Source: Gemmatimonadota bacterium
GTDB taxonomy: Bacteria; Gemmatimonadota; Gemmatimonadetes; Gemmatimonadales; Gemmatimonadaceae
Assembly (NCBI GenBank): GCA_028287305.1
Contig: JAQBPX010000002.1
Coordinates: 248,001-312,000 of the forward strand
DNA length: 64,000 bases
Direction: 5' to 3'
Within the stretch, counting starts at the first letter, position 1. Each line of letters starts with the position of its first letter. The translations under genes and the position numbers were made by a program. Shown here in pieces: positions 1-10,526 of this stretch. The notes under the pieces are model-generated. The model saw nothing but the letters and a program-made list of their open reading frames with translations. It was not told where the DNA came from and searched no databases.

Positions 1-715
1 TCTTCAGCTCGAGCTTGAGGATCTTCTGCGTCACGCCATTCAGGCGATCGACCTCCTGCTCGGCGAGCCCAAGGCTCTTCACGAGCTCGATGTTGCGCAG
101 CGACTCCGTGGTGCTCCCGGCCAGCGCCGTGGTCTCGGCCACGATCACCTTCTGGATGGTCTTGATCTTCTTGCTCAGCACGGAGCTGAGGAAGCCGAGG
201 AGGGGCACCGTGATGAGGAACGCCGGGGCGATGGCCCAGTGCACGTTCCACGCGTAGATCATCACGAAGACCACGCCGACGAGCGTCGTGAACACCACGT
301 TGACCGCGGCCGTCACGAACCGTTCGGTGTCGGCGCGGGCCTTCTGCAGCTTGCCGAGCGTCTCGCCGCTGCGCTGGTCCTCGAACTCCGAGTAGGGGAG
401 CGCGAGCGAGTGGCGGATGCCGTCGGAGTACATCTGCGCGCCGAGGCGCTGCGTGATGACGTTGACGAAGTAGTCCTGGAAGTTCTTGGCCACGCGCGAC
501 ACGAACGCGACGCCGACCGCAGCCGCGAGGAGGAGTGCCACTCCCCGGAAGAACTGCTGGGTGGTGTAGTCCTTGTACCGCGTGGCGTAGCTGTCGATGA
601 TGTGCCGGAAGATCAGCGGATCGAGCAGCGAGAACACCTGGTTGATCGCCGCGAGGAGCAGCGCGACCAGGATCAGCTTCCAGTACTGGCGCAGGTACGC
701 GAACAGTATATGCAT
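1..715 (-). CDS. ABC exporter, transmembrane domain (partial, runs off left edge)
   Basis: Reading leftward from an ATG at 715, the frame stays open to the window edge, giving about 238 residues with no stop. The protein begins MHILFAYLRQYWKLILVALL, a short basic stretch leading into a hydrophobic helix, followed by further membrane segments. A soluble-loop-like stretch near the edge (KKIKTIQKVIVAETTALAG, then SLRNIELVKSLG) is typical of the coupling-helix region of type IV (MsbA/LmrA-like) exporter membrane domains. The ATPase domain with Walker motifs would lie outside the window, so substrate cannot be inferred. It is on the same strand as the MATE exporter, 45 bp downstream of it, and could be co-transcribed with it. 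Confidence 0.8.
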   Translation of the reverse strand, partial: MHILFAYLRQYWKLILVALLLAAINQVFSLLDPLIFRHIIDSYATRYKDYTTQQFFRGVALLLAAAVGVAFVSRVAKNFQDYFVNVITQRLGAQMYSDGIRHSLALPYSEFEDQRSGETLGKLQKARADTERFVTAAVNVVFTTLVGVVFVMIYAWNVHWAIAPAFLITVPLLGFLSSVLSKKIKTIQKVIVAETTALAGSTTESLRNIELVKSLGLAEQEVDRLNGVTQKILKLELK

Positions 716-760
716 TGGGGAAAGATACCTGACGGCAGGAGGGCTGTCCGAGCCCCGGCG

Positions 761-2194
761 CTAGTGGCTTACCCCACCCTCTGCCGCCAGGATCTCCGCC
801 GCCACCTCTCCCTCGATCTCCTCCTCCGCATCCGGCTGCGTCAACCGCTTCTTCTTCCAGTCGCCCCTGGCGTACACGCCCATGGTGATCAGGGTGATCA
901 TCACGTTCGAGATCGGGAACGCCCACCAGATGCCCGGCGCACCAAGGCCCGCGTGCTTCGACAGCACGTACGCGATCGGGAACTGGAACACCCACTGCGA
1001 CACCAGCGTCAGCGTCATCGTCACCACCATGTTGCCGCTCGCGCGCAGCACGCCGGTCATGGAGAGCTGCGCGCCCATGAATCCCCAGAAGAGCGACATG
1101 GTGCGCAGGAACACCGCGCCTGCGGCGATCACGCCCGCGTCACCGGGGACGAAGAACGCCACGAGCTGCGGTGCAAAGGTGAACGCGACCAGCCCCATGC
1201 CGCTCAGGATCCCGAAGCCGAGCATCGCCCCCAGCCGGCCGATGCGCGCCGCGCGGTCCATGTTGCCCGCGCCGATGTTCTGCCCCACCAGCGTGGACAC
1301 CGACATCGCGAGTCCCATCGCGGGGATCATCACCACCTGGAGGATGGTGGAGCCCACGCCGTACGCCGCGACGGTGAGCGTCCCGAAGCTCGCGATGAGG
1401 AACGTCATCACCGTGAGGCCCAGCGCGCGCGCCGACTGCTCGATGGATGCGGGAAATCCCAGGAAGAATGCGCGCTTGATGTAGGCGAAGTCCGGCCTGA
1501 AGTCGCCCCACGACAGGTCGATGCCGTGCTTCCCCCGCAGCAGCACCGCGAGCCCGATCATCGCCGCGATGCTCTGCGTCCCGAGCGTCGCGACTGCCGC
1601 GCCCATCACGCCCATGGCCGGCACGCCATGCCACCCGAAGATGAACAGCGGGTCGAGCAGGAAGTTCAGGATGACGGTCCCGAGCACGATGAACACGGGG
1701 AGCCTCGCCTCGCCCACGCCGCGCATCACCGACTGGAACATGAAGAAGAAGAAGTTGAACACCAGCCCCACGAACGACACGCGCATGAAGCCGAGGGCGC
1801 CCGGGTAGACGTCCGGCGCCACGCCGAGCAGGCGCAGGAAGGTGGGCGCGGCGAAGAAGCCCATGGTGCCGAGCACGATCGAGACGAGCACGATCATCAG
1901 CAGCGTCTGCGCGGCGACGTGGTTCACCATCGCCTGGTTGCGCGCGCCGAAGTACTGCGCAATCAGTGTCGAACCCGCGATCGCCAGGCCGGCGCCGAGC
2001 GCGATCGTGAGGAAGGTGACGGGCGTGGACACCGACACGGCCGCCACCGCGGCGCCGCCCAGTCGGCCCACCCAGAACGCGTCGATCAGCTGGTAGCCGG
2101 CCTGCAGGATGTTCGCGACGGCGATCGGGATCGCGAGCGCGAGCAGTGACTTGAGGATCGGGCCTTCGAGCAGCTGCTGGGAGCGTGGTGGCAT
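761..2194 (-). CDS. MATE family efflux transporter
   Basis: 477 residues, the usual length for this family, with about twelve hydrophobic segments arranged as two homologous halves. The N-terminus (LKSLLALAIPIAVANILQA, then DAFWVGRLGGAAVAAVSVST) is the characteristic first MatE repeat; the second half begins near residue 240 (AFFLGFPASIEQSARALGLT). MATE proteins export cationic drugs, metabolites or toxins in exchange for sodium ions or protons at the inner membrane. The tail after residue 445 is acidic and cytoplasmic. The gene lies between a small uncharacterised gene and an ABC exporter on the same strand. Family call is secure; substrate is unknown. Confidence 0.95.
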   Translation of the reverse strand: MPPRSQQLLEGPILKSLLALAIPIAVANILQAGYQLIDAFWVGRLGGAAVAAVSVSTPVTFLTIALGAGLAIAGSTLIAQYFGARNQAMVNHVAAQTLLMIVLVSIVLGTMGFFAAPTFLRLLGVAPDVYPGALGFMRVSFVGLVFNFFFFMFQSVMRGVGEARLPVFIVLGTVILNFLLDPLFIFGWHGVPAMGVMGAAVATLGTQSIAAMIGLAVLLRGKHGIDLSWGDFRPDFAYIKRAFFLGFPASIEQSARALGLTVMTFLIASFGTLTVAAYGVGSTILQVVMIPAMGLAMSVSTLVGQNIGAGNMDRAARIGRLGAMLGFGILSGMGLVAFTFAPQLVAFFVPGDAGVIAAGAVFLRTMSLFWGFMGAQLSMTGVLRASGNMVVTMTLTLVSQWVFQFPIAYVLSKHAGLGAPGIWWAFPISNVMITLITMGVYARGDWKKKRLTQPDAEEEIEGEVAAEILAAEGGVSH

Positions 2195-2225
2195 CGCGAA
2201 CGTTCGGCGGTGGGCGGCGCTCGCG

Positions 2226-2807
2226 CTACTCGACCCGGTCCGCGTGCCGGCGGCGCGGGGACTTTCCCTTGGCAGGGCGCCGTGGCGGGTCCGCGTCCAG
2301 CAGCATCATCGCGTAGTCCACCGTGGAGGCGGTGCGCCACTGCTCCGGCCACTCACGCACGTCCGCCACCACGTCGCCCGAGGTGAAGCGCAGCACCGCG
2401 CGAGGCAACCCGCCCGCGTCGAGGCACTCGTGCACGCGCACGGTCCACTCGCGACCTCCCGGGCTCTGGAACGTGCGACAGGCGTCCTCGCTCCTGATCG
2501 CCTCGAGCTCGACTTCCGCTGCCGTCACGGCGCGCTGCTCGCCGCTCACCGACCTCGAGCGCTTGCGGATCACGGGCAGCGCGCGCTCGCAGAGCGCCTC
2601 CAGGGCGGGGATGTCGAAGGAGGTCCAGTCTCCCGGATACGGCGCCTCCAGGCGCCGCTTGTCCTCGCCGCTCTCGAACACCAGCCACCCGTCCTGCAGG
2701 TTGCCCATGTAGTCTTCGGCGCGCGTCACCGGATGCATGTGCGCGGGCGTCACGTCCCATGCGCGCCAGTCGATGCCATTGCTATCCGTGTATTCACGCA
2801 CTGCCAT
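2226..2807 (-). CDS. Uncharacterised protein, paralogue of the small protein at 3936-4229
   Basis: 193 residues, no signal peptide or membrane segment. I do not recognise a named family. The first ~75 residues share a pattern with the 97-residue protein 1.1 kb away: an RxxxDSxGxxWxxW opening, then GWLxFES, KRRL and a PxPxxW stretch, ending in a short helix rich in Leu and Glu. The remaining ~110 residues are unique and finish with a very basic tail (RRPAKGKSPRRRHADRVE) that might contact nucleic acid. The stop lies 31 bp before the MATE gene start on the same strand, so the two may share a transcript. Soluble and cytoplasmic by appearance; function not inferable. Confidence 0.8.
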   Translation of the reverse strand: MAVREYTDSNGIDWRAWDVTPAHMHPVTRAEDYMGNLQDGWLVFESGEDKRRLEAPYPGDWTSFDIPALEALCERALPVIRKRSRSVSGEQRAVTAAEVELEAIRSEDACRTFQSPGGREWTVRVHECLDAGGLPRAVLRFTSGDVVADVREWPEQWRTASTVDYAMMLLDADPPRRPAKGKSPRRRHADRVE

Positions 2808-2911
2808 CAGGGAGCTCGGCTGTAAGGGTGGTCGGCCCGGTCGGGCACGCCCTACGCACTACAAGCCATGGGCCAAGTGGTCCCGGCGTACCGGCAACGC
2901 CCCAGCAGCGC

Positions 2912-3733
2912 TCAGGAGCTTGCGGGCGGCGTCGCTGGCTGGGCGTCAGGCGGCAGCACGCGATCCAGGTGCTGCCTCACGATGCCGTAGCATTCGCAGG
3001 CCGCGTTCTCGAGTCCCTTGCGATCGGTGATCGCGATGCGGCCGCGCGTGTACTGGATCAGCCCCAGGCTCTGCAGCCCCGCGGCGGCAATCGAGACACC
3101 GGGCCGGCGCGCACCGAGCATGATCGCAAGCAGGTCCTGCGTGAGCGGAAAGCGGTCGGTCTGCATCCGGTCATGCGTCATGAGCAGCCAGCGCGCGCAT
3201 CGTTCAGTAATGGAGTGCACGCGGTTGCAGGCCGCCGACTGCGCGACCTGCGTGAGGAACGCCAGCGTGTAACGGTGCAGCACCATGTGGAACTCGCTGC
3301 AGTCGTGCAGCAGCTCGCGAAAGGTGTCTGCCGAGACGCGCTTGGCGACGCCAGGCACATGCACCACCGCCTCGAGGGGTGCCCGGTCGGACATGAGGAA
3401 TACGGGAAGCCCGAGCATCCCCTCATTGCCGATCGTGCCCACTTCCACCGCGCGATTCTCGTGCAGGTGGCTGATGGCCGACAGCACCCCCGTCTGCGGG
3501 AAGTACACGTAGCGAATCGGCTCATTCGGCCCGTACAACAGCTGTCGTCGCGTGAGCCGTACCGTCTCGAGGTGCGGCGCGAGCCGCTCGTACTCTGCGG
3601 CGGGCGCGAGGCGCAGGAGGCGATTCGCCTCGTAGTCCTGCGAGTGCAACGTGGGCCAGCGTGCCGAGAGGATCTCGGCATCGTGGGCGTGCGCGGTGTC
3701 ATCCACCGGCCTGCCGGAAGACGGGTGCGTCAT
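2912..3733 (-). CDS. Crp/Fnr family transcriptional regulator
   Basis: 273 residues when started at the ATG at 3733; the open frame continues 43 codons further upstream but that extension is not family-like. Residues ~45-165 form a cyclic-nucleotide-binding-type beta barrel (PNEPIRYVYFPQTGVLSAIS, then VEVGTIGNEGMLGLP), and residues ~195-245 form a Crp-type winged helix (FPLTQDLLAIMLGARRPGVS, then LGLIQYTRGRIAI). The barrel has no Cys cluster for an iron-sulfur centre and lacks a clear cAMP phosphate-binding RxS motif, so its effector is unknown. Such proteins in related bacteria are single-component regulators. It is convergent with nothing and faces away from the short gene at 3936. Confidence 0.9.
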   Translation of the reverse strand: MTHPSSGRPVDDTAHAHDAEILSARWPTLHSQDYEANRLLRLAPAAEYERLAPHLETVRLTRRQLLYGPNEPIRYVYFPQTGVLSAISHLHENRAVEVGTIGNEGMLGLPVFLMSDRAPLEAVVHVPGVAKRVSADTFRELLHDCSEFHMVLHRYTLAFLTQVAQSAACNRVHSITERCARWLLMTHDRMQTDRFPLTQDLLAIMLGARRPGVSIAAAGLQSLGLIQYTRGRIAITDRKGLENAACECYGIVRQHLDRVLPPDAQPATPPASS

Positions 3734-3935
3734 GCGGGTTCCGTAGTGCGAGTGAGCTGCGTGCGCCCCAAGGGAGGGGCGGAAATCGTGCCACCGCGCA
3801 AGTGACGCAATCGGGCGTTGACGAGGGCAATGTCCGCCATCGAACGCAGGTCCGTGGCGCACCGCCTGACAGCGCGCGGACCGGTGCTCACATTGCCGCC
3901 ATCAGCAAGGTCAATCGGCAACCACGGGCAGGGAC

Positions 3936-4229
3936 ATGGCGCATCGCACCATCCGGGACAGCCTCGGCACGCAATGGCAGGTATGGGAGACGCGACCCGG
4001 TCCGCGCTCGAAGGTTTCTCCCCAGCTGATGGGAGGGTGGCTGACCTTCGAGTCGGTGACCTCGCCGCCGCTCAAGCGCCGGCTGGTGCCGATTCCGGCC
4101 GGGTGGGAAGGGACGACGGACTCCGGCCTCCTCGAGATGCTCATCCGGTCGCACCTGGTGCTCAACGCGAAGCGCACGACGGCGGAAGCGCTCGAGGAGT
4201 CGTCGGCGCCTCCCGAGAAGGAGCGCTGA
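3936..4229 (+). CDS. Small uncharacterised protein, paralogue of the N-terminal part of the 2226-2807 protein
   Basis: 97 residues, soluble, no signal sequence. It repeats the signature seen in the protein at 2226-2807: RxxxDSxGxxWxxWE near the start, GGWLTFES at ~33-40, KRRLVPIPAGW at ~48-58 and a short closing helix. The ATG at 3936 follows a purine-rich GCAGGGAC. The conserved aromatic and Arg positions suggest a compact fold that is complete in this short protein, with the longer paralogue carrying an added C-terminal half. No function is known to me for the family. Confidence 0.75.
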   Translation: MAHRTIRDSLGTQWQVWETRPGPRSKVSPQLMGGWLTFESVTSPPLKRRLVPIPAGWEGTTDSGLLEMLIRSHLVLNAKRTTAEALEESSAPPEKER

Positions 4230-4306
4230 GCCCGGCAGTCAAAGGCTCAGTGGTGAACTTCTTGCGCCCTGCGCGTTCCTGCATTCACCATTCAACAGGA
4301 ACGCAC

Positions 4307-4867
4307 ATGCTGAAGGTCGGGATCATCCTTGGCAGCACGCGCCCCGGTCGCAACGGCGAGGCGGTCGCGAAGTGGGTTTTCGAGCTGGCACAGAAGCACG
4401 GCGGCGCGGAGTTCGAGCTGGTGGATATCGCCGACTACGCGCTGCCGCTCCTCGACGAGCCGATCCCACCCTCCCAGGGGAAGTACTCCAGGGAGCACAC
4501 GAAGAAGTGGGCGGCGAAGGTGAAGTCGCTCGATGCCTTCGTGTTCGTGACGCCGGAGTACAACCACGGCACGAGCGGCGCGCTGAAGAACGCGATCGAC
4601 TTCCTGTATGCCGAGTGGAACGACAAGGCGGCCGGCTTCGTGGGCTATGGCAGTGCGGGCGGGACGCGGGCGATCGAGCACCTGCGCGGGATCATGGCCG
4701 AGATCCAGGTGGCTGACGTGCGAGCCAACGTGATGCTGTCGCTGTTCACCGATTTCGTGAACTGGTCGGAGTTCAAGCCCGACCCGCGCCACGAGCCCGA
4801 GGTGGGGGCGATGCTGGACCAGGTGATCCGGTGGGGTGGGGCGCTGCAGTCGCTGCGGGCTGGGTAA
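4307..4867 (+). CDS. NADPH-dependent FMN reductase family protein
   Basis: 186 residues from the ATG at 4307, preceded by an AGGA ribosome-binding site about 8 nt upstream. The flavodoxin-like fold is shown by the phosphate-binding loop GSTRPGRNGEAVAKWV at ~8-23 and the flavin-contacting TPEYNHGTSGALKNAIDFLY at ~82-101, both hallmarks of NADPH-dependent FMN reductases and related azo, quinone or chromate reductases. It is expected to be a cytoplasmic FMN-binding homodimer that reduces flavin or quinone-type compounds with NAD(P)H. It precedes an M28 peptidase by 91 bp on the same strand. Exact substrate cannot be read from sequence. Confidence 0.93.
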   Translation: MLKVGIILGSTRPGRNGEAVAKWVFELAQKHGGAEFELVDIADYALPLLDEPIPPSQGKYSREHTKKWAAKVKSLDAFVFVTPEYNHGTSGALKNAIDFLYAEWNDKAAGFVGYGSAGGTRAIEHLRGIMAEIQVADVRANVMLSLFTDFVNWSEFKPDPRHEPEVGAMLDQVIRWGGALQSLRAG

Positions 4868-4958
4868 CTGCAACCGCCCTGGACACGAATGGGCCGCGCT
4901 AGCGGCCCTTAGTGTCCTGCCGTTGCCGTTGGCCCTGCCACCGACGCAATTTTCGAGA

Positions 4959-7222
<2,264 letters not shown>

Positions 7223-7237
7223 CGACCCGCTCGCGCG

Positions 7238-7771
7238 TCAGGGAGCCTCGGGGCTCCGCGGCGCGGCGTAGACGGTGAGTGTGGTGTCGCCCAGCTCGAT
7301 CTTCCGCTCGCCCTTCGGCAGCTTGTGCGCGCGGGCATGCTCGACGATCAGGAGCGGGGAGTAGGGCGCACGCAACCACCCGACGACCACGCGATCGAGC
7401 ATCTTCGACTCGTACGGCGGGTCGGCGAACGCGATGTCGTAGCTGTCCGGCTTGAGCGTGGTCACGAACTCGAGCGCATCGCGAATGAACACGCGGGTGC
7501 GTGACGTCATGCGCAGCGTGGCCACGTTCGCCTTGAGCGAATGCAGGCTGCCCGGTCGCGACTCCACGAAGTCCACCTTCGCCGCGCCGCGCGACAGTGC
7601 CTCGAGACCAACCGCGCCCGAGCCCGCGAACAGCTCGAGCATCCGCGCGCCCGTGAGCGCCGGCCCGATCGCCACCATGATCGCCACCCGCACGTGCTCG
7701 GCCGTGGCCCGCACCCGCTGCTCCGGGGATGTCAGGTCCCGCCCCGCGAACTTCCCGCCGACTATGCGCAT
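7238..7771 (-). CDS. rsmD: 16S rRNA (guanine(966)-N(2))-methyltransferase
   Basis: 177 residues from the ATG at 7771; the frame is open 38 codons further upstream but MRIVGGKFAGR is the normal RsmD N-terminus. The S-adenosylmethionine-binding motif ELFAGSGAVGLEALSRG is at ~45-61 and the catalytic DPPY of N6/N2 methyltransferases is at ~119 (FADPPYE). RsmD methylates G966 in helix 31 of 16S rRNA in the assembled small subunit. The gene is divergent from a small exported protein; their starts are only 26 bp apart and appear to share one AT-rich promoter patch. Confidence 0.95.
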   Translation of the reverse strand: MRIVGGKFAGRDLTSPEQRVRATAEHVRVAIMVAIGPALTGARMLELFAGSGAVGLEALSRGAAKVDFVESRPGSLHSLKANVATLRMTSRTRVFIRDALEFVTTLKPDSYDIAFADPPYESKMLDRVVVGWLRAPYSPLLIVEHARAHKLPKGERKIELGDTTLTVYAAPRSPEAP

Positions 7772-7781
7772 GGGGAACTCT

Positions 7782-7789
7782 ACTATATT
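7782..7789. promoter_or_regulatory. Symmetric -10 element, possible bidirectional promoter
   Basis: The only AT-rich patch between rsmD and the divergent gene at 7798 reads ACTATATT. On the plus strand it offers a TATATT -10 hexamer (7784-7789) ending 8 nt before the ATG at 7798; on the minus strand it offers TATAGT (7787-7782) ending 10 nt before the rsmD ATG. No convincing -35 box is visible on either side. If used, both transcripts would be leaderless or nearly so. Prediction from sequence only. Confidence 0.4.
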
Positions 7790-7797
7790 GAAGGCCA

Positions 7798-8184
7798 ATG
7801 CGTCATCGGCTGCCTCGAGTGCTCGCTGCCCTGTTCGCGACCTGGTTCGCGATCGTCGGGATGGAACCCGGCGCGCTCGGCGCATGCCCCATGCACTCGG
7901 GAGCAGTCCAGGCGCACCAGCAGGCCGCCCTGCAGCATGACGCGTCGGCGCATCACCGCCACGCCCCGGCCCAGTCCAACCCGCACGCGAACCACCACTG
8001 CCTCTGCCTGGACGGCGGATGTTGTGCGGTGGCGCTGCGGGCGCCGAGTGCCAGCGTTGCCCTCGGCCATCTCGAGACCGCCCCGGTGGCGGCGCAGTTC
8101 ACGCCGGTCGCATCGCTGCGCGACTACCGGGTCGAGTTCGCACTCCCCTGGCCCACGGCACCACCACGGCCCTTCACGGCCTGA
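7798..8184 (+). CDS. Cys/His-rich small exported protein (probable metal-related)
   Basis: 128 residues. Residues 1-28 look like a signal peptide (MRHRLPRVLAALFATWFAIV). The mature part has a His-rich segment (HASAHHRHAP-type spacing with about ten His between residues ~33 and 67) and a Cys motif HCLCLDGGCCAV at ~67-78. This layout resembles the small DUF2946-type proteins found next to copper genes, though similarity is only at the level of composition. It heads a run of plus-strand genes: TonB receptor, CopC-CopD fusion and YcnI. It could be a periplasmic copper buffer or metallochaperone. There is no strong ribosome-binding site, consistent with the leaderless promoter noted at 7782-7789. 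Confidence 0.7.
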   Translation: MRHRLPRVLAALFATWFAIVGMEPGALGACPMHSGAVQAHQQAALQHDASAHHRHAPAQSNPHANHHCLCLDGGCCAVALRAPSASVALGHLETAPVAAQFTPVASLRDYRVEFALPWPTAPPRPFTA

Positions 8185-8246
8185 CGCACCACTCGCCGAC
8201 GCCCACCGGGCGCGCGGCGCATCTCCACCAACCGTGAAGACCACCC

Positions 8247-10526
8247 ATGCGAACGCCAACCATCGTGGGGGCGCTGCTCTGTGCGAGCGCGCTCCACGCG
8301 CAGGACACGACCGTCACGCGTCGTGACAGCACCACCACGCTCACCACCGTGACGGTCGTGGTGCCGGCCGCCGAGCAGGTGACCGGCAAGCCCATGCAGC
8401 TGCTCACGCTGCCCGTCACCGCGAGCATCACCGCGAAGAAGGCCGCCCAGCTCGTGAACGTGATCGACGCGGAGGACGTGGTGAAGTACCTGCCCAGCGT
8501 CTTCCTGCGGAAGCGCAACAACGGCGACACGCAGGCGACCATCGGCACGCGAGTCTGGGGGGTGGGCTCCAGCGCCCGCAGCCTCGTGTTCGCGGACGGC
8601 GTGCCGATCACTGCCCTCATCGCCAACAACAACAATATCGGAGGTCCACGGTGGGGACTCGTCTCGCCCGCCGAGATCGAGCGCATCGATATGATGTACG
8701 GTCCCTTCTCCGCCGCATACGCAGGCAACTCGATGGGCGCCGTCATGGAGATCACCACGCGCCAGCCCACGAAGCTCGAGCTGCGTCTCGAGCAGTCGCA
8801 GGCGTTGCAGCGCTTCAGCCTCTACGGCACCCGCGCGACGTACGGCACCACGCAGACGACCGCCGAGGTCGGCGACCGGTTCGGTCGCTTCTCGGTGCGC
8901 GCGAGCGGCACGTACCAGGACAGTCACAGCCAGCCACTCGCCTACGTCACCAGCGCGAGCTTCCCAACCGGCACCACGGGTGGATTCAGCGAGCAGAACA
9001 AGCTCGGCGCGCAGGCCAACATCCTCGGCGCCACCGGGCTGCTGCACACTGGAATGGCCAATGGCAAGGTGAAGCTCGCGTACGACTTCACGCCGGCCGT
9101 TCGGGTCGCCTACACCTTCGGCCTCTGGAGCAACGTGGCCAGCTCGGCGGCCGACTCGTACCTGTCAAGCTCCGGACGGGAGACGTACGCGGGCCAGGCG
9201 GGCTTCGCGACGGGATACTATCGGTTGAATGAACGGCATTCGTCGCACAGCCTCTCGCTTCGCACGAACACGAATCGCCGCTGGGATGCGGAGGCGGTCG
9301 GGTCCCTCTATCGCTTCGACACCGATCGCCAGCGTTTTCCAACCACCGCGTCAGCGAGCGACACCAGCTACGGTACGGCGGGTCGCGTTGCGGTGCTCGA
9401 CGGGACCGCGTGGGGCTCGCTGGACTTCAAGGGCGCCATTCGCAGCGCAGGCGCGCTCCCGCGCAACGTGTTCAGCGCCGGCGCGCACTACGATCACTAC
9501 TCGCTGCGGAACCCGACCTGGAACACCGCGGACTGGCGCACGGGCTCTGCATACAGCGGCGTGGCCACCGAGGGTGACGGCAAGACGTCGACGCAGGCGC
9601 TCTGGGCGCAGGACGCGTGGCTCATCGCGCCCACCGTCAGGCTCACGCTGGGCGCGCGGGCCGAGCGCTGGCGCGCATTCGACGGATACAACGCGAGCGG
9701 CGCAACGCAGGTGACGCAGCCCGAGGTGCACGCCACTCGCGTGTCGCCGAAGGCCGTGCTCGCGTGGACTCCCGTGAGTCCGTGGCACGCCACGCTGTCG
9801 CTCGGCAAGGCGTATCGCTTCGCCACCGCGGCGGAGCTCTACCAGCTGGTGTCCACCGGAACCACGTTCACCTCGCCGGAGCCGAACCTCGCGCCCGACG
9901 ATGTACTTGCCGCCGAGCTGCGAGTCACGCGCCAGCTGGCGCGCGGCATGCTGCAGGTGGCGCTCTTCCAGGATGACGTGCACGACGCGATCATCTCGCA
10001 GTTCCTCCCCATCGTCCAGGGATCGCCAACCTATTACTCGGTGGTCTCGAACGTGGATCATGTGCGCGCGCGAGGCGCGGAGCTCGTGCTCGGCGGCACC
10101 GACCTGGTGCTGCGCGGCCTCGAGCTCGGTGGCAGCCTCACGTACCTGGACGCGCGCACCCTGGCGCTCAGCGGGCGCGCGAATGCGCAGGCGCCGGCAG
10201 GAAGCGCGGTGGGAGCACAGCTGCCGAACATCCCGAAGTGGCGCGCGACCTTCACCGCCACGTACCATTCCGGAAGCCGCGCGGCCTTCACGCTCGCGGG
10301 GCGGTACAGCGACAAGCTCTACACCACGCTCGACGACGCGGACACGCACCCGAACACGTACCAGGGCTTCGCCGAGTGGTTCGTGGCCGATGCGCGAGCC
10401 AACGTGAGGCTCGGCGCGCATTGGACCGCGGCGATCGGCGTGGACAACCTGCTCGACCGAAAGTATTTCCTCTTCCATCCCTTCCCCCAGCGCACCCTTG
10501 TCGCGAGCGCGAAGTACGGCCTCTGA
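8247..10526 (+). CDS. TonB-dependent outer membrane receptor
   Basis: 759 residues with a Sec signal ending in LHAQD at ~20. A plug domain lies at ~30-160 (VVKYLPSVFLRKRNNGDT, then RSLVFADGVPITALI and IERIDMMYGPFSAAYAGNS), followed by a ~590-residue barrel with alternating aromatic strands and a terminal strand ending RTLVASAKYGL. The last residues fit a BAM-recognised C-terminal strand closely enough. Such receptors bring scarce ligands across the outer membrane with TonB energy. Downstream copper-binding genes suggest a copper or copper-complex ligand (OprC/NosA-like role), but that is inferred from context. It overlaps the next gene by 29 bp. Confidence 0.92.
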   Translation: MRTPTIVGALLCASALHAQDTTVTRRDSTTTLTTVTVVVPAAEQVTGKPMQLLTLPVTASITAKKAAQLVNVIDAEDVVKYLPSVFLRKRNNGDTQATIGTRVWGVGSSARSLVFADGVPITALIANNNNIGGPRWGLVSPAEIERIDMMYGPFSAAYAGNSMGAVMEITTRQPTKLELRLEQSQALQRFSLYGTRATYGTTQTTAEVGDRFGRFSVRASGTYQDSHSQPLAYVTSASFPTGTTGGFSEQNKLGAQANILGATGLLHTGMANGKVKLAYDFTPAVRVAYTFGLWSNVASSAADSYLSSSGRETYAGQAGFATGYYRLNERHSSHSLSLRTNTNRRWDAEAVGSLYRFDTDRQRFPTTASASDTSYGTAGRVAVLDGTAWGSLDFKGAIRSAGALPRNVFSAGAHYDHYSLRNPTWNTADWRTGSAYSGVATEGDGKTSTQALWAQDAWLIAPTVRLTLGARAERWRAFDGYNASGATQVTQPEVHATRVSPKAVLAWTPVSPWHATLSLGKAYRFATAAELYQLVSTGTTFTSPEPNLAPDDVLAAELRVTRQLARGMLQVALFQDDVHDAIISQFLPIVQGSPTYYSVVSNVDHVRARGAELVLGGTDLVLRGLELGGSLTYLDARTLALSGRANAQAPAGSAVGAQLPNIPKWRATFTATYHSGSRAAFTLAGRYSDKLYTTLDDADTHPNTYQGFAEWFVADARANVRLGAHWTAAIGVDNLLDRKYFLFHPFPQRTLVASAKYGL

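Noticed and set aside
239-2149. Long plus-strand open frame (636 codons) opposite the MATE gene
   Set aside because: Its translation is Arg/His/Glu-rich low-complexity typical of antisense frames in high-GC DNA, and the minus-strand MATE gene is unambiguous.
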